The position numbers were made by a program, and so were the translations under genes. This document shows positions 1 through 11,843 of a stretch of 64,000 nt of DNA, piece by piece. A model generated the notes under the pieces. It did not search any database and was not told the origin of the DNA. It saw only the letters and a list, made by a program, of their open reading frames with translations. Source of the DNA: Liriodendron chinense (Eukaryota > Streptophyta > Magnoliopsida > Magnoliales > Magnoliaceae); the NCBI GenBank assembly GCA_003013855.2, contig ML058467.1, forward strand, positions 163,361 to 227,360. The letters run 5' to 3'. Each line of letters starts with the position of its first letter. Within the stretch, counting starts at the first letter, position 1.

Positions 1-898
1 CCAATCATGGCTTGCAGGCTGTAGCAACCACATGTACGCCTGGATTTGGCTTCAGCTCGGGCATCCAGTAAGGTATTGCTAGGTTTGCAAATCTGATGGG
101 ACTCATCTCGAGCTGAACCCAACTAGCCTTCGTGTCGACCCGGTCCATTGACAGCCACATTGCTAATGGTAGGCTGGCTGGATTGACCTGCTTAGTCAAG
201 TGGGGCCCATGCTACAGTTATCCAGACCCTTGATCTGTTGCCTGCCCAGTTGGACAACCCACCCGGAAATATCCTCTATTTAAAAATCCCAAACCCAGAC
301 TTCACGTGGGTTGTTCACATAGGCAGAAGATCCTTCGCTGACCATAGGCATTGCATCTTCATGTTTTCTATCTGCAACTGTGATGCCCATGGTTCAATAA
401 TCCAGGCCATTGATACGGTGGACTCCACCATGGATGGACAATGAAGAAAAAATGTTTTCAGGCCACAAGATCCCATCCATGCAAATATATTCTTTGGCCT
501 TTTCCAGTCGGACTTGGTCCGTTGCTGTATTTCTCTTCCTAACCTTCAATCACATGGCCATCACTGGGAGGTGATTCCCACCGTTCATCCTCCGTGGTCT
601 GAAGTGTGGATCAACGATCCATGGGCCCCACTCGTGTCAAGGGTCAAACAATTCCTTATTTCCAAAAGCCACCTTTTGCTTTCCCTGTTCAAAGAAGGTG
701 ACTTCATGCAAACCTCATCAACCACTCATTGTTAAAATTCCACTCCCCTCAGCTTCTTATTAGGTGGGCCGCACGTGTACTTTGAATGTAGAGGAATGGT
801 AGATTTATTTTTTCCATACCTCCCATTCTTTTCCTATAGGAGTATCCTACCTGATAAGTGGACCCTCCCAATGTTTTTTTCACGGTCATCTCAGCAGT
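1..898. other. Intergenic, no gene seen
   Basis: No credible coding exon on either strand. Short open stretches lack codon structure and recognisable motifs. Phrases such as 'gtggggcccatgc' and 'gtggactccaccatgg' resemble the hairpin-MITE family found elsewhere in the window, so part of this is probably old MITE debris. Confidence 0.6.
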
Positions 899-1286
899 GG
901 GGGCACCTTACGCAGGACGCGGATTGCGTCCGACCAGATCTGTGTGGGATCCCACTGTGATATATCTATTTATCCACGCTGTCCATCCCTTATCTAGGAT
1001 CATGTTAAGGTATGAGCCCAATAATGACGCAAATCCAACGGACTTATGGGCCACACCAGAGATGACTCTGGAATTTAATGCAACTTCAAGCGCATTTAAT
1101 GCACATTATTGCAGCCCAAGCTTATTATTTGGCCTGGTCCACCATTACGTTGGATCTGACCAATTTTGGGCCAATAACTTAACATAATCTTGAAAAGGAG
1201 ATGGAAAGAATAGATAAACAGATGCATCAAGGTGGGTTCCCACACAGATCTGTTCGGACGTAATCCGCATCCCCTTATGCAACCCC
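899..1286. mobile_element. MITE with ~45-bp imperfect terminal inverted repeats
   Basis: The left end (cgcggattgcgtccgacc, then agatctgtgtggg) reappears inverted at 1232-1280 (cccacacagatctg, ttcggacgtaatccgc). The interior has the common core 'tccacgctgtccatcc' and 'ggtccacc'. No coding capacity. No clean target-site duplication was found. A relative lies at 24819-25260. Confidence 0.75.
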
Positions 1287-1361
1287 TAGCTGTCTTGGCA
1301 CAATCTTGCCATGTACCAGACCATGTGGTAGGCCAGCACCTCCTTACAAGATTCCAAAGTT

Positions 1362-1885
1362 TGGGTGCGGATTGGGTACTATCCCCACCACCACGTAGCT
1401 AGAGACGAACGGTCTTGTCCAGGGCCCTGTGGGGTCAAACGTGATAATATAAGCCATGCATCTATTATGAAAGATTATTTTAGGGGATGAGTCTAAAATG
1501 AAGGTAGATCAAAGGATAGAGTGGGCCACACCAAAGGAAGTAGTGGTGACCGTGACCCTCACCGTTGAAACCTTCCTAGGGCCCATTGTGACATTTATTT
1601 TCCATTGAACCTAAGGTCACATGGACCTGGATGAGGGTAAAAAATAAATAGCAGCTTGATCCAAAACTTATGTGGCCCAAGAGGTTTTCAGCCATAGGCA
1701 TTTAATCTTCACAGTTTCCTGTGGTATGGTCCACTTGAGCCTTCTATCTGCCTCATTTTTTATGTCATTTATAATGATTTCTAAAAATGGATGAACGGGG
1801 TGGATAAAACACATACATCAGCTAGCTGATAAGACCGTCCATCTCTAGCTAGGTCCTGGTGGGGATAGTACCCCAATGCCCACCC
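1362..1885. mobile_element. MULE-type MITE with perfect 9-bp target duplication
   Basis: Terminal inverted repeats of ~55 bp: 'gggtactatccccacca' at the left recurs inverted as 'tggtggggatagtacccc' at the right. The element is flanked by the 9-bp direct repeat tccaaagtt at 1353-1361 and 1886-1894. A 9-bp duplication is the signature of Mutator-like elements (established). The interior has no ORF and contains the hairpin core shared by most MITEs here. Confidence 0.85.
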
Positions 1886-1978
1886 TCCAAAGTTCTCTTT
1901 CTTTAATTTTGATCACCGATTCACCAACCCAAGCTTTTGAAAAGTAAGCGAATATCAATCGTATTAGTCACCAAAGAA

Positions 1979-2006
1979 ATCTCTCTCCCTCTCTCTCTCT
2001 CCCCTT
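1979..2006. repeat. CT microsatellite
   Basis: Nearly pure CT dinucleotide tract, interrupted once by ccc. Confidence 0.85.
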
Positions 2007-2237
2007 TATGAAGAGTAACTGAATCTCAACTATATGAACCACCAATTAAGTCGCCAACACAAAGTAATGCACGTCTCATTCTCAGGCTGCCAAGTCGAGT
2101 CGAGTAGCTCAATTGATTTTTATTTTTATTTTTTTAAATCCTAAATCCTGGGCATAGAGTAGGTGAGTCGAGTAAAATCGGGTGCTAATGAGTTGAATGG
2201 AATCAGTCAAGTTTAGAAATCATGCTCCAAATCAAGC

Positions 2238-2264
2238 CTCCTCTCTCTCTCTCTCTCTCTCTCC
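2238..2264. repeat. CT microsatellite
   Basis: Pure CT dinucleotide tract of about 13 units. Confidence 0.9.
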
Positions 2265-3342
2265 AGAGTCATCCTGAAATCTGAGTGAGTTGGAGTCAAT
2301 TTGAGTATTAATGAGTCAACAAGTTTAGAAATCGGGATCCAAATTTAGCCCTTTTTTTTTTCCGAGCCATCTTGAGATTGATTGAGTTGTATTGGACCAC
2401 ATGAGCTGGGTTATTTTTTTTTCTGTTAATTTTGTATTTTTTACTATTCATTGTAAGTGGAAACACCAAAAATACATCAATTTAAAAATTCTAAGAGTGA
2501 AATTACTTCGAATGCTCAACTACGATTCTTTTCTTTGCTACATGAAAATATGCACAAATACAAAAGCAAAGCCCACCAAAGACTTTGATTCTCATTTGTA
2601 GGAGGGAAAAGAATATTGTACACAATATAAGATTTCTAGATTTGATGACTAGAAATTTCAAGATAGGAGATTTATCTAAAGGAGACTTTGAGAGGAGAGA
2701 GACAGATTTCTCGTACCAAAACCCTGTATCTATATTTATAGGCCTCCATCCCCAAAGAAATTTTAATACAGATAAACTCTAACATCTCTTATGTTAGTAG
2801 TAATAAGGTGTACCGAAGTACCACGTTTCCTCATAAGAAGAAAGCTCAACCTACACCCTTCAATCAGGTAAATCCAATGTGAGACCTTTAATAATATACT
2901 CATCCATATGAGATGGTATTGTACCAAATCTACAAGTGAATCATATCAATTCATCCCAATCTCTAAGTACTCATCCTAAAAATCTGGTCACACTTAATTA
3001 GACACGTTTGATTTTATATGTGCATGCACATAAATCCCATTATTTTGCTTATGACAAACACTCGTCTACTTTTGAAATTGAACAGATTTCATCTTTGAAA
3101 ACTTAATTGATTAAAACTCATTAGAAATACTAATATAATAATATATAAACATTTTTCGAAATGGTTCATAACAAAATTATATCGTCCATTCAATCTGGTG
3201 ACTTAGGTCAATCTTATGTGCGTCATCGCCACTGTGTGATCATTTATGATCTTTCTTTATTTAATTTCTATGACTTAAGGCACATCTCATATGTATATGC
3301 ATATTAAAATGTATCACTTGGTTTCAGTCGTACATAGGGCAT

Positions 3343-3362
3343 GATATATATATATATATATA
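3343..3362. repeat. AT microsatellite
   Basis: Pure TA dinucleotide tract. Confidence 0.9.
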
Positions 3363-4594
3363 TTTTGGGCCCTAGGTGTGTTCGTATCAAAGAAATTCAT
3401 TCTGAACGGGGAAAAATTGACGTTCAAAGTTTGGATTGTAAATTAGCTTTTACTTTTGATCCGGGAATTGCCACAGAACGTATGGCCCATTATGTAGCGG
3501 GCCATCCAGAGTTAACCAACCCACATAATAGGCCATGCCCATCCGTTTTGTGCGAAAATGGACGCTTCCTCTTCAAAATTGTGATTTTATAAAATATTTA
3601 CTATTTTTACTAATATTGATTTTTGCCGTATCTCCTTAATTTTAGAGTTTTAAATTTTTCGTCTTTTTTATAGGTTGGTTGTAATCACGCTAAGAATGCT
3701 CCAACTAAGTTAATTTTTTACTTTCTATTTTTAGCAAAACTTATTATTTTGAATAGATTCTATTATAGTTGAATTTGGACTTCTGTTAGAGTTAGAATTT
3801 TGTTATTTTGGATAATTTGAAATTATGAATTTATTTTTCCTTTATTAATGGTATAATGGAGAAATTATAACAAATTTTTTTATAACATTTTTCAATAAAA
3901 TATTTGAGTTTTCTAGCTTATTATTTCTTATGGATTCAAGATTTTAACCATTTGAGGAACGGGGTGATCTCTTTCGTTATTATTTTACTCTTCCTTGCGT
4001 CATATTCAATATTTAAAATATATAAATATGAAGCTGGAGACAATACAAACGTATGTTAAGCTTATCTTACAAATTGAATTGTGGGACCACTGTGATGTTT
4101 TGATGACAACTGACGAGGTCGGATCTATTACAAGCACTTGTAGGTTAACGTAAATACTCACAGAAGTTAATTTTGTCTTTTCACAAAGGCCTCAAAAAGA
4201 GACAAAAAGTTGTGAATCTACTCGCGCCAGGTGTCTAAATTGACACTGCTACCCTTGTGGTGTTACTTTATTACAACTTTAACCTTGAAATTGTCAGTTA
4301 CGTCAAATCTCTGAAATGGGGCCCACATAAATTTAATTTGTCGATCGATACCGTCCAGCGGTTTTCTCATTCTCTTTTATATCATTAGAAAAAAATGAGG
4401 TGCATCTGAGTGGAAGGTGGGCCGTAAAAAGTATTAGCAGTGTGTTAAGTATGTACCATTAAAGTTAAATGAAGATGATGTGGACCACTTGATTATTTGA
4501 TCTGCCACATTTTTTTAGTATCGGAACAAAAAAAATCTTTAAATTTGAATGAACAACATGGATCATTGCTAACAACATCAATAAATGAATGTGT

Positions 4595-6931
4595 GGCCCA
4601 TTACTATAACAAGGCAGTCAAAGTCGGGGTGAACCGTTACTATTTTGGGAATTCGGTGTGTGTCCGTGTTCGATAGTGTGTGGTTAGAGTGGTTCTTGAG
4701 TCTCGGTATCGTAATGCAGCATCTTCTTGAGTGGTTACGAACCCAGTCATAGCTCGGTGAAAGCGTTCGGCGTGCCACCGAAGGGCTACAGTGCAAGTCG
4801 GTATAGATCGATGTTATTTTAGCGGTACATTGTGCGTCAATGTTTTTCGGTATGATGTTAGAATGCTTTCGTAGTCTTGATACCATGATGCAGCGTCTTC
4901 CTAAGTGGTTATACACCCACTCCTACTTCGGTAAAAAAATTCGAGTTACGACCGCATGGGTTGCAGTGCAAGTCGGAAGGAACCGTTATTATTTTGGATA
5001 TCCCGTGTGTATCCGTGTTCGTTGGTGCATGGTTAGAGTGATTCTTTAGTCTCGGTACCCTAACGCAGCGTTTTCTTGAGTGGTTACGAACCCACTCGTA
5101 GCTCGGTGAAAGCGTTCGGCGTGCCAGTGAAGGGCTGTAGTGAAAGTCGGTGTGGATTGATGCTATTTTAGGGGTGTAGTCTGCGTCAATGTTTTACGGT
5201 ATGATCTTAGAGTGCTTCCATAGTCTCGGTACCATGATGCAGCATCTTCTTAGTTGGTTACGCACCCACTCAAACTTCGGTAAAAGAATTCGAGTTGTGA
5301 CCGCATGAGCTGCAGTGCAAGTCGGAGGGAATTGTTACTATTTTGGAGGTCTTATGTATATCTGTATGCGTCAGTGTGTGGTTAGAGTGATTCTTGAGTC
5401 TCGGTACCCTAACTCAGCATCTTCTTGAGTGTTTACGCACCCACTCGTAGTTTGGTGAAAGCGTTCAGCGTGCCAAGGAAGGACTGGTGTACAAGTCGAA
5501 GTTTATTAATGCTATTTTAGGGGTACGGTATGCGTCAGTATTTTTCGGTGTATGGTTAGAGTGCTTTCGTAGTGTTGGTATCATGATGGAGAGTCTTTCC
5601 AGGTGGATACGCACCCACTCGTAGTTCAGTGAAAGCGTTCGACGTGCGATTGCATAGGCTGCAGTACAAGTCAGAGTGAACCGTTACTATTTTGGGGATC
5701 CCGTGAGTGTCCGTGTTCGTCGGTGTGTGGTTAGAGTGATTCTTGAGTCTCGGTACCCTAATGCAGCGTCTTTTTTGGTGATTATCCACCCATTCGTAGT
5801 TCAGTGTAAGCGTTCAGCATGCCATCGAAAGGCTACAGTGCAAGTCGAAGTGGATCAATGTTATTTTAGAGGTACGGTACTGTGTGCATCAATGTTAGTT
5901 GTTGTCTATGTAGAATGGTTCTATAGTCTTAATACTATGATCGAGAGTCTTCGTAGGTGGATACATATATACTCATAGTTCAATGAAAGCGTTCGACGTA
6001 CGATCGCATTTGCTGCAGTGCAAGTCGGAGGGAACCGTTAATATTAAGGGGGTCCAGTATTTGTCCGTATTTGTCGGAGAGTGGTTAGAGTAATTCTTGA
6101 GTTTCATTTCCCTAACGTAGTGTCTTCTTGAGTGGTTATGCACCTACTCGTAGTTCGGTGAAAACATTCGACGTGTCATTGAAGCAATACTGTAGAAGTC
6201 GAAGTGGATCAATGTTATTTTAGGGGTACAATGTGCGTCGATGTTTTTTAGTATGTGGTTAGAGTGCTTCTGTAATCTCAGTACTGTGATGCAGCGTCTT
6301 CCTAGTTGGTTACACACACACTCGTATTTCGGTAAAAGCATTCGAGATATGACCACATGTGCGGTAGTACAAGTCGGAGGGAACTGTTACTATTTTGGGG
6401 GTCCGTTATGTGTCAGTGTTCGTCGGTGCATGATCAGACTGATTCTTGAGACTCGGTACCCAAATGTAGCATCTTCTTGAGTGGTTACGCACCCACTCGT
6501 AGTTCGGTGAAAGCGTTAGGCGTGCCATAGAAGGGTTGGTGTGTAAGTCAGAATGGATCGATGTTATTTTAGGGGTATGGTATGCGTCAGTGTTTTTTGG
6601 TATATGGTTAGAGTGCTTTCGTAGTCTCGGTACCATGATGCATCTTCTTCCTAGTTGTTTACGCACCCACTCGTGATTCAGTAAAAGCATTCGAGATGCG
6701 ACTGCATGTGCTGCAGTACAAGTCGGAGGGAACCGTTACTATTTTTGAGGTCCGGTGTATGTCTGTGTTCATCGGTGCGTGTCAGAGTGATTCTTGAGTC
6801 TCGGTACCCTAATGTAGTGTCTTCTTGATAGGTTACACACCCACTCAAAGTTCGGTGAAAGCGTTCGGCGTACCACCAAATGGCTGCTGTGTAAGTCGGA
6901 GTGAATCGATGCTATTTTAGGGGTACGGTAT
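4595..6931. repeat. Satellite array, left part (dimeric ~348-bp unit)
   Basis: Diverged tandem monomers of ~174 bp. Landmarks recur at about 4704, 4878, 5053, 5227, 5401, 5575, 5748, 5927, 6100, 6278, 6452, 6625 and 6799. They alternate between type A (ggtaccatgatgcagc) and type B (ggtaccctaacgcagc), so the repeating unit is an A+B dimer of ~348 bp. Other conserved blocks are 'acgcacccactcgtag', 'gggaaccgttactatttt' and 'gatgttattttaggggta'. Monomer length is in the range typical of plant centromeric or heterochromatic satellites (established range); the location here is inference. Minus-strand open frames inside it repeat with the array and are not genes. Confidence 0.93.
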
Positions 6932-7388
6932 TGTGGACCCTCGCCGTTTCCGCACTCCCACACGACGTTCTTCTCCCTTCCCCTTTCCTTTCGGAAAAGA
7001 AGGAGATGAGGATGCGTGAGTGCGAAATCGCCGTTTGTGCCATTGGCTTGCCTCGTTCTCGAGGGCTTCGTTTGGTTGTCGTGTTAAGCTGGATGTATTT
7101 GAATGTGTTTATATAAGACCAGAGTCGCCACTAGCCAGTTACTTCGAATCTACAATCGGCTAGACCCCGTAGAAACGTTAGAGAAGGGATCCGAAGATTC
7201 CTTCCTCTAAAATGACTCCTTTTGATCAGCGGTCAGAGATTCAAGGTAAGGGATCACGGTTACAGGGTGGGAAGAGGTTAAGCACCCCACACACTGCCCG
7301 TACCGAAGTACGGTCTCTACTTCACAGAATCGAACTAATACTTGAAAGTCTAATTTAATCCTCGTACATTCTCATGGATGATATGATG

Positions 7389-7660
7389 CATGAATGCGGG
7401 TCTGAACAGTAAGAGTTTCTGATGGGCAGGTTCCAACAACGGGCAAGCCCAGAGCGTACGCTCGAACTGACAGGTGCTTAATGTAAGACGTATGCAGTGT
7501 GCTTGAATGATCAAGGTGTTTTATGGTGAAGCATGAATGCAGGTCTGAACAGTAAGAGTTTCTGATGAGCAGGTTCCAACAACGGGCAAGCCCAGAGCAT
7601 ACGCTCGAACTGACAGGTGCTTAATATAAAGACATATGCAGATGTGCTTGAATAATCAAG
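7389..7660. repeat. ~135-bp tandem duplication inside the solo LTR
   Basis: The block 'gcatgaatgcgggtctgaac' through 'actgacaggtgcttaat' occurs twice in a row. The same duplication is present in the related LTR at 52115-52370, so it predates the insertion of both copies. Confidence 0.9.
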
Positions 7661-8099
7661 GTGCTTGCAGTGAAGCAGGGGGGTTGGAAGAAAAGTAAAT
7701 GTTGCACTTATGCTAGATGCAAATGAGATGATGCTGGAAAAAGAGTAGCTGGATGGACGGAGGTGTCGCAAGGGTTGGCTTCGAGTGGCTGGATCAAGAC
7801 TTGGATGGCTTGGGAGACTTGGACTAGTGGTCAGGCTGGGCTGGACTAGGGCTAGACTCTCCTCACTCGGGCTCTCCTTGGTGGGAAAATGGGCTAAGGG
7901 GTGGAGAAGGGCACTCGAAAGGACGGGCTTTCTTTGGACTCGAAGGGATTGTTGAAATGAGAAGGGGAGGGGGGTATTTATAGCAGCGGAGAGTGGCACT
8001 CTCGTAATTTTTTTTGGGCGGCCTGCTATGGGCCGCCCGTACGGCCTCTCCTCGGTTTCCAGCGAGTACGGTCGCTCCCTCGGGGCTGCTGTTGGACTC

Positions 8100-8210
8100 G
8101 CTGGTCGACTCAGTGAGTTGACTCAGCGGGTTGACTCGGTGGTTTGACTCGACGGGTTGACTCAGCGGGTTGACTCAACAGGTTGACTCAGCGGGTTGAC
8201 CTAGTGAGTT
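8100..8210. repeat. gttgactc minisatellite in LTR
   Basis: About seven degenerate ~15-bp units of the form gggttgactcagc. The homologous region of the other LTR (52845-52955) has a different arrangement of units, so the tract varies between copies. Confidence 0.85.
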
Positions 8211-8427
8211 TGACTTTTTTTAGGATTTTTTGACTGGCCTTTTTTTCTGGGGGGTTTTTCAGGCTGATGTTTAGGACTGGGTTGACTGGGTTCAGGCTTG
8301 AACTGGGCTATGGAATGGGGCTTACAAGGGTGAGTTTGGCTGAGTTTGGACTTAGGATTTGGGGGTACGGTCCTCCATTCATCCAGCTATCTCTACCAAC
8401 AATGTAGCCGAAGGTGGGGTGTCTACA

Positions 8428-9915
8428 GGTATGCGTCAATGTTTTTCTATATTTGGTTAGAGTGCTTTCATAGTTTCGGTACCATGATACATCTTCTTCT
8501 TAGGTGTTTACGCACCCACTCATAGTTTAGTAAAAGCATTCGAGATGCGACCGCATGTGCTGCAGTATAAGTCGGAGGGAACCGTTACTATTTTGGAGGT
8601 CCGGTGTATGTTCGTGTTCGTCGGCGCGTGGCAGAGTGATTCTTGAGTCTCGGTACCCTAACGTAGCGTCTTCTTGAGTGGTGACGCACCCACTCGGAGT
8701 TCGGTGAAAGCGTTCGGCATACCACCGAAGGGTTGCTGTGTAAGTCGGAGTGGATCGATGCTATTTTAGGGGTACGGTGTGCGTCAATATTTTTTAGTAT
8801 TTGGATTGCTTCCGTAGTTTCGGTACCATGACACATCTTCTTCCTAGGTGTTTACTCACCCATTCGTAGTTCAATAAAAGCATTCGAGATGCGACCACAT
8901 GCGCTGCAGTACAAGTCGGAGGGAACCGTTACTATTTTGGAGGTCTGGTGTATGTCCGTGTTCGTTGGTGTGTGGCAAAGTGATTCTTGAGTCTCGGTAC
9001 CCTAACGTAGCATTTTCTTGAGTGGTAACTCACCCACTCGCAGTTCGGTGAAAGCGGTCGGCGTGCCACCGAAGGGTTGCTGTGTAAGTCGGAGTGGATC
9101 GATACTATTTTAGGGGTACGATATGCGTCAATATTTTTCGGTATTTGGTTAGATTGCTTTCGTAGTTTCGGTACCATGATACATCTTCTTCCTAGGTGTT
9201 TACGCACCCATTTATAGTTCAGTAAAAGCATTCGAGATGCGACTACATGTGCTGCAGTACAAGTTGGAGGGAATCGTTACTATTGGAGGTCCGGTGTATG
9301 TCTGTGTTCATCGGTGCATGTCAGAGTGATTCTTGAATCTCGGTACCGTAACGTAGCATCTTCTTGAGTGCTTACGCACCCACTAGAAATTCGGTGACAG
9401 TATTCGTCGTGCCGCCGAAGGATTGCTGTGTAAGTCGGAGTGGATCGATGTTATTTTAGGGGTACGGTGTGCGTCAATGTTTTTTGATTTTTGGTTAGAT
9501 TGCTTCTGTAGTTTCTGTACCATGATACATCTTCTTCCTAGGTCTTTACGCACCCATTCGTAGTTCAGTAAAAGCATTCGAGATGGGACCGCATTTGCTG
9601 CAGTACAAGTCGGAGGGAACCGTTACTATTTTTTAGGTCCGGTGTATGTCCGTGTTCGTCGGTGCGTGTCAGAGTGATTCCTGAATCATGGTACCCTAAC
9701 GTAGCGTCTTCTTGAGTGGTTACGCACCCACTCGAAATTCGGTGAAAGCATTCAGCGTGCCACCGAAGGACTGCTGTGTAAGTCGGAGTGAATCGATGCT
9801 ATTTTAGGGGTACAGTGTGCGTCAATGTTTTTCGGTATTTGGTTAGAGTGCTTCCGTAGTCTTGGTACCATGATGCATCTTCTTCCTAGTTGGTTACGCA
9901 CCCACTCGTATTTTG
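8428..9915. repeat. Satellite array, right part
   Basis: Continuation of the ~174-bp alternating monomers, with landmarks at about 8478, 8650, 8820, 8993, 9168, 9340, 9515, 9688 and 9863. The right part is more homogeneous than the left; successive dimers differ by few bases. Together with the left part there are about 22 monomers (11 dimers). The array stops at ~9915 and runs directly into MITE sequence. Confidence 0.93.
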
Positions 9916-9925
9916 GTAACAGAGG

Positions 9926-10305
9926 AAGCAGATTCGCTAGTGTACATGGACCACACCAGAAAACGCAGACCCTACAATGATTCTCACCCTTAAAACATAC
10001 ATACGACCCACCATGATGATTATTTGCCGTCCAAACTGTTCATAAGGTCACATGGACCTGGATTAAGGGTAAAAACAAATATCGGACTGAACCAAAACTT
10101 CTAAGACCCCAAGAAGGTTTCAATGGTATGCGTTCAGTCTCACTGCTTTCTGTAGTGTGGTCCACTTAAACTTTGGATCTTTCTTATTTTTTAGATCAGG
10201 CCTTAGAAAAAATTTCAAAAAATGGACGGATGGATTGGATATAACACGTGGGTCATGGTGGAAGAACTTCACGACGTCAGTACACCTTGGTGTACCTTAC
10301 CACTG
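9926..10305. mobile_element. Truncated hairpin MITE
   Basis: Carries the interior and right half of the common core (ggtcacatggacctgga, gtgtggtccactta, ggacggatggattgg), but the matching left arm is missing. No terminal duplication was found. Confidence 0.6.
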
Positions 10306-10310
10306 CATTC

Positions 10311-10840
10311 GGGCGCGAATTTCCTACGAAAGCCTTGCGTAGGAAGTTCCTGCGCTGGGAACCAAGGTAGGGCCCAAAGTGATGTTTTTTGATAAATCCA
10401 TCTCGTCCATCTGTTTTGGAAGCTCATTTTAGGACATGAGAACAAAAATGAACCGGATCCAAGACTCAAGGGGGCCGAACTAAAGGAAAAGGTGGGTAGG
10501 TAAATTACTACTGTTGAAACCTCCCTGGGTCCACAGTGATGTTTATATGACATCCATACCGTTCATAAAGTCACTACTACTGGGATGAACTGGAAACACA
10601 AATATTATCCTGATTCAAAACTCCTGTGGCTCCACAAATATTTCAACTGTGGACGTTCAATCCTCACGTTTTCGGCCCACTTGAGTCTTGGATCCGGTTC
10701 ATTTTTGTTCTCATGTCCTAAAATGAGCTCCCAAAACGGATGGACGGGGTGGATTTATCAAAAAAACATCACTGTGGGCCCCACCTTGGTTCCCAGCTCA
10801 GGAACTTCCTGCGCAAGGCTTTCGTAGGAAATCCGCGCCC
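10311..10840. mobile_element. MITE with ~65-bp terminal inverted repeats
   Basis: The left end 'gggcgcgaatttcctacg ... ctgggaaccaaggt' matches the inverse of the right end 'accttggttcccagc ... cgtaggaaatccgcgccc'. The direct repeat cattc lies immediately outside both ends (10306-10310, 10841-10845). Same family as 14586-15077. Non-coding. Confidence 0.85.
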
Positions 10841-11441
10841 CATTCAACGTCACCTCTCTCTCTCTCTCTCTCTCTCTCTCCACTCTCTCTCACTCTGTCT
10901 GCTATCTCCCTCCTATGAAGAAATCTAGCCACCTATTGTATCTCTCGCTCTCCCCACTCTCTATTTTGGGTGTGGTCTTTCTCTCTCTCTCTCTCAACGC
11001 AAAGTCCGTACTAGCGCCAACCTCTCTCATAGCAAAATCTCTTCCAAATCAGGTATGAGTTTCACATATTATTGGATTAAAGAAGTCATTTGTTTGGATT
11101 TTCTTAAAACAGTTTTTTAAATGACAAATCCCTTATCTGGTTTGGGGGAAAGCATAGTTGAGGTAGGGAATAACTCCCAAACCCATTATTGTTAATTCAC
11201 AGTAAAATTAGAACAATCCTAGCCTTTGATTCACGGACATTCATTAGTTGAAATCTGAATGTTGGGTGATCTTTTGGTCGGCAGTTTGGTTGAAAATCAA
11301 ATGGGATTTAGAAAAGGCTAGTGTAGAGGGATGTTAAGGGCATTACTTCGAGGTTGAATATAGGGCAGATTATAGGCTGAAAATGGTCAGGTTTAGAATG
11401 GTTATGGTGGGGTTTATAGGTTTAAGCATTTTGCAAATTAC
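10841..11441. other. CT-rich tract and spacer, no gene
   Basis: A CT microsatellite (10853-10880) and further pyrimidine-rich sequence to ~11040 resemble a plant 5' leader, followed by 'aaatcaggtatgag', which could be a splice donor. No start codon or downstream exon on the plus strand can be tied to it, so no gene is called. Confidence 0.5.
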
Positions 11442-11843
11442 CCTTTGAGTGTTGAAGACCACAGTCTTACAATCAGGGAGAATACTGATCGAACGGGGAG
11501 GTAGATAAAATTCAATGCCTCTGAAGGTTGCAGTTGCAGCTACTCTAGTATCATTGTTGGTGAGGAAGGCAGCACACACACTAGTTCCCGATTTCTCATA
11601 GATATGGGCCTGCAACAGAAAACTTCTTCATGTCTACTATAATTCCAATAACCATGCTAGGATATATACACATATTTATGACATTCTTTAATTAGAAAGA
11701 AAAAATTAATTGCAGTATTTCCACCTCTACGTCCTTTCCCATTATGTGAACAGTGGGAAGCCCCCAAAGCAAAGCCTTCCTACAAAGTCTCAGAGCAGAG
11801 TGCAAGTCCCTGAGGTGACCCCACTTGGGTTCCTTCCGAAAAC
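11442..11843 (-). pseudogene. Beta-galactosidase (GH35) fragment, two exons
   Basis: Two consecutive exons of a plant glycoside hydrolase family 35 beta-galactosidase, a cell-wall enzyme removing terminal galactose. The first exon runs 11843 to 11725 and reads RKEPKWGHLRDLH then ALLWGLPTV and GKDVE. The donor gt is at 11724, the acceptor cag ends at 11610, and the next exon runs 11609 to 11442 (YEKSG, CAAFLTNND, YLPPRSISILPDCKTVV, FNTQR), followed by a gtaa donor. Both splice phases agree. In complete ~800-residue family members this stretch lies just after the catalytic domain. No catalytic-domain or C-terminal exons were found within 1 kb, so this is a gene relic. Both surviving exons are open with no frameshift. 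Confidence 0.92.

Larger units (their letters stand above)
1886..4594. other. AT-rich intergenic spacer
   Basis: No gene recognised. It holds pyrimidine microsatellites (see separate entries), a diverged ~125-bp tandem duplication around 2155-2365 (atgagtt...caagtttagaaatc motif), and an (AT)n tract at 3343-3362. An unexplained open stretch at ~3370-3590 has no family that I can name. A 40-bp segment at 4107-4150 recurs inverted at 21594-21635. Confidence 0.6.
6932..8427 (+). mobile_element. Solo LTR (1,496 bp) inserted in the satellite
   Basis: Starts TGTGGACCC, ends GTGTCTACA, and is flanked by the perfect 5-bp duplication ggtat at 6927-6931 and 8428-8432. The satellite resumes in register on the other side. 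A near-identical sequence at 51669-53177 is the 5' LTR of a long element, so this is a solo LTR left by LTR-LTR recombination. It contains TTTATATAAG (7108-7117) followed by 'agagtcgccact', and 'aagaggttaagcacccc', motifs I associate with the Ty3/gypsy Tat/Ogre group (recollection). It also has an internal ~135-bp duplication (7389-7660) and a gggttgactcagc minisatellite (8100-8210). Confidence 0.95.

Noticed and set aside
7511..7999. 162-codon minus-strand frame in the solo LTR
   Set aside because: It is Ser/Pro/Leu-rich, lies entirely in an LTR with proven ends, and is antisense to the LTR promoter.
4578..9577. Numerous 60-110 codon minus-strand open frames such as those containing VPRLRKHSNH
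   Set aside because: They recur with the 174/348-bp satellite period and show no domain; they are by-products of the array.
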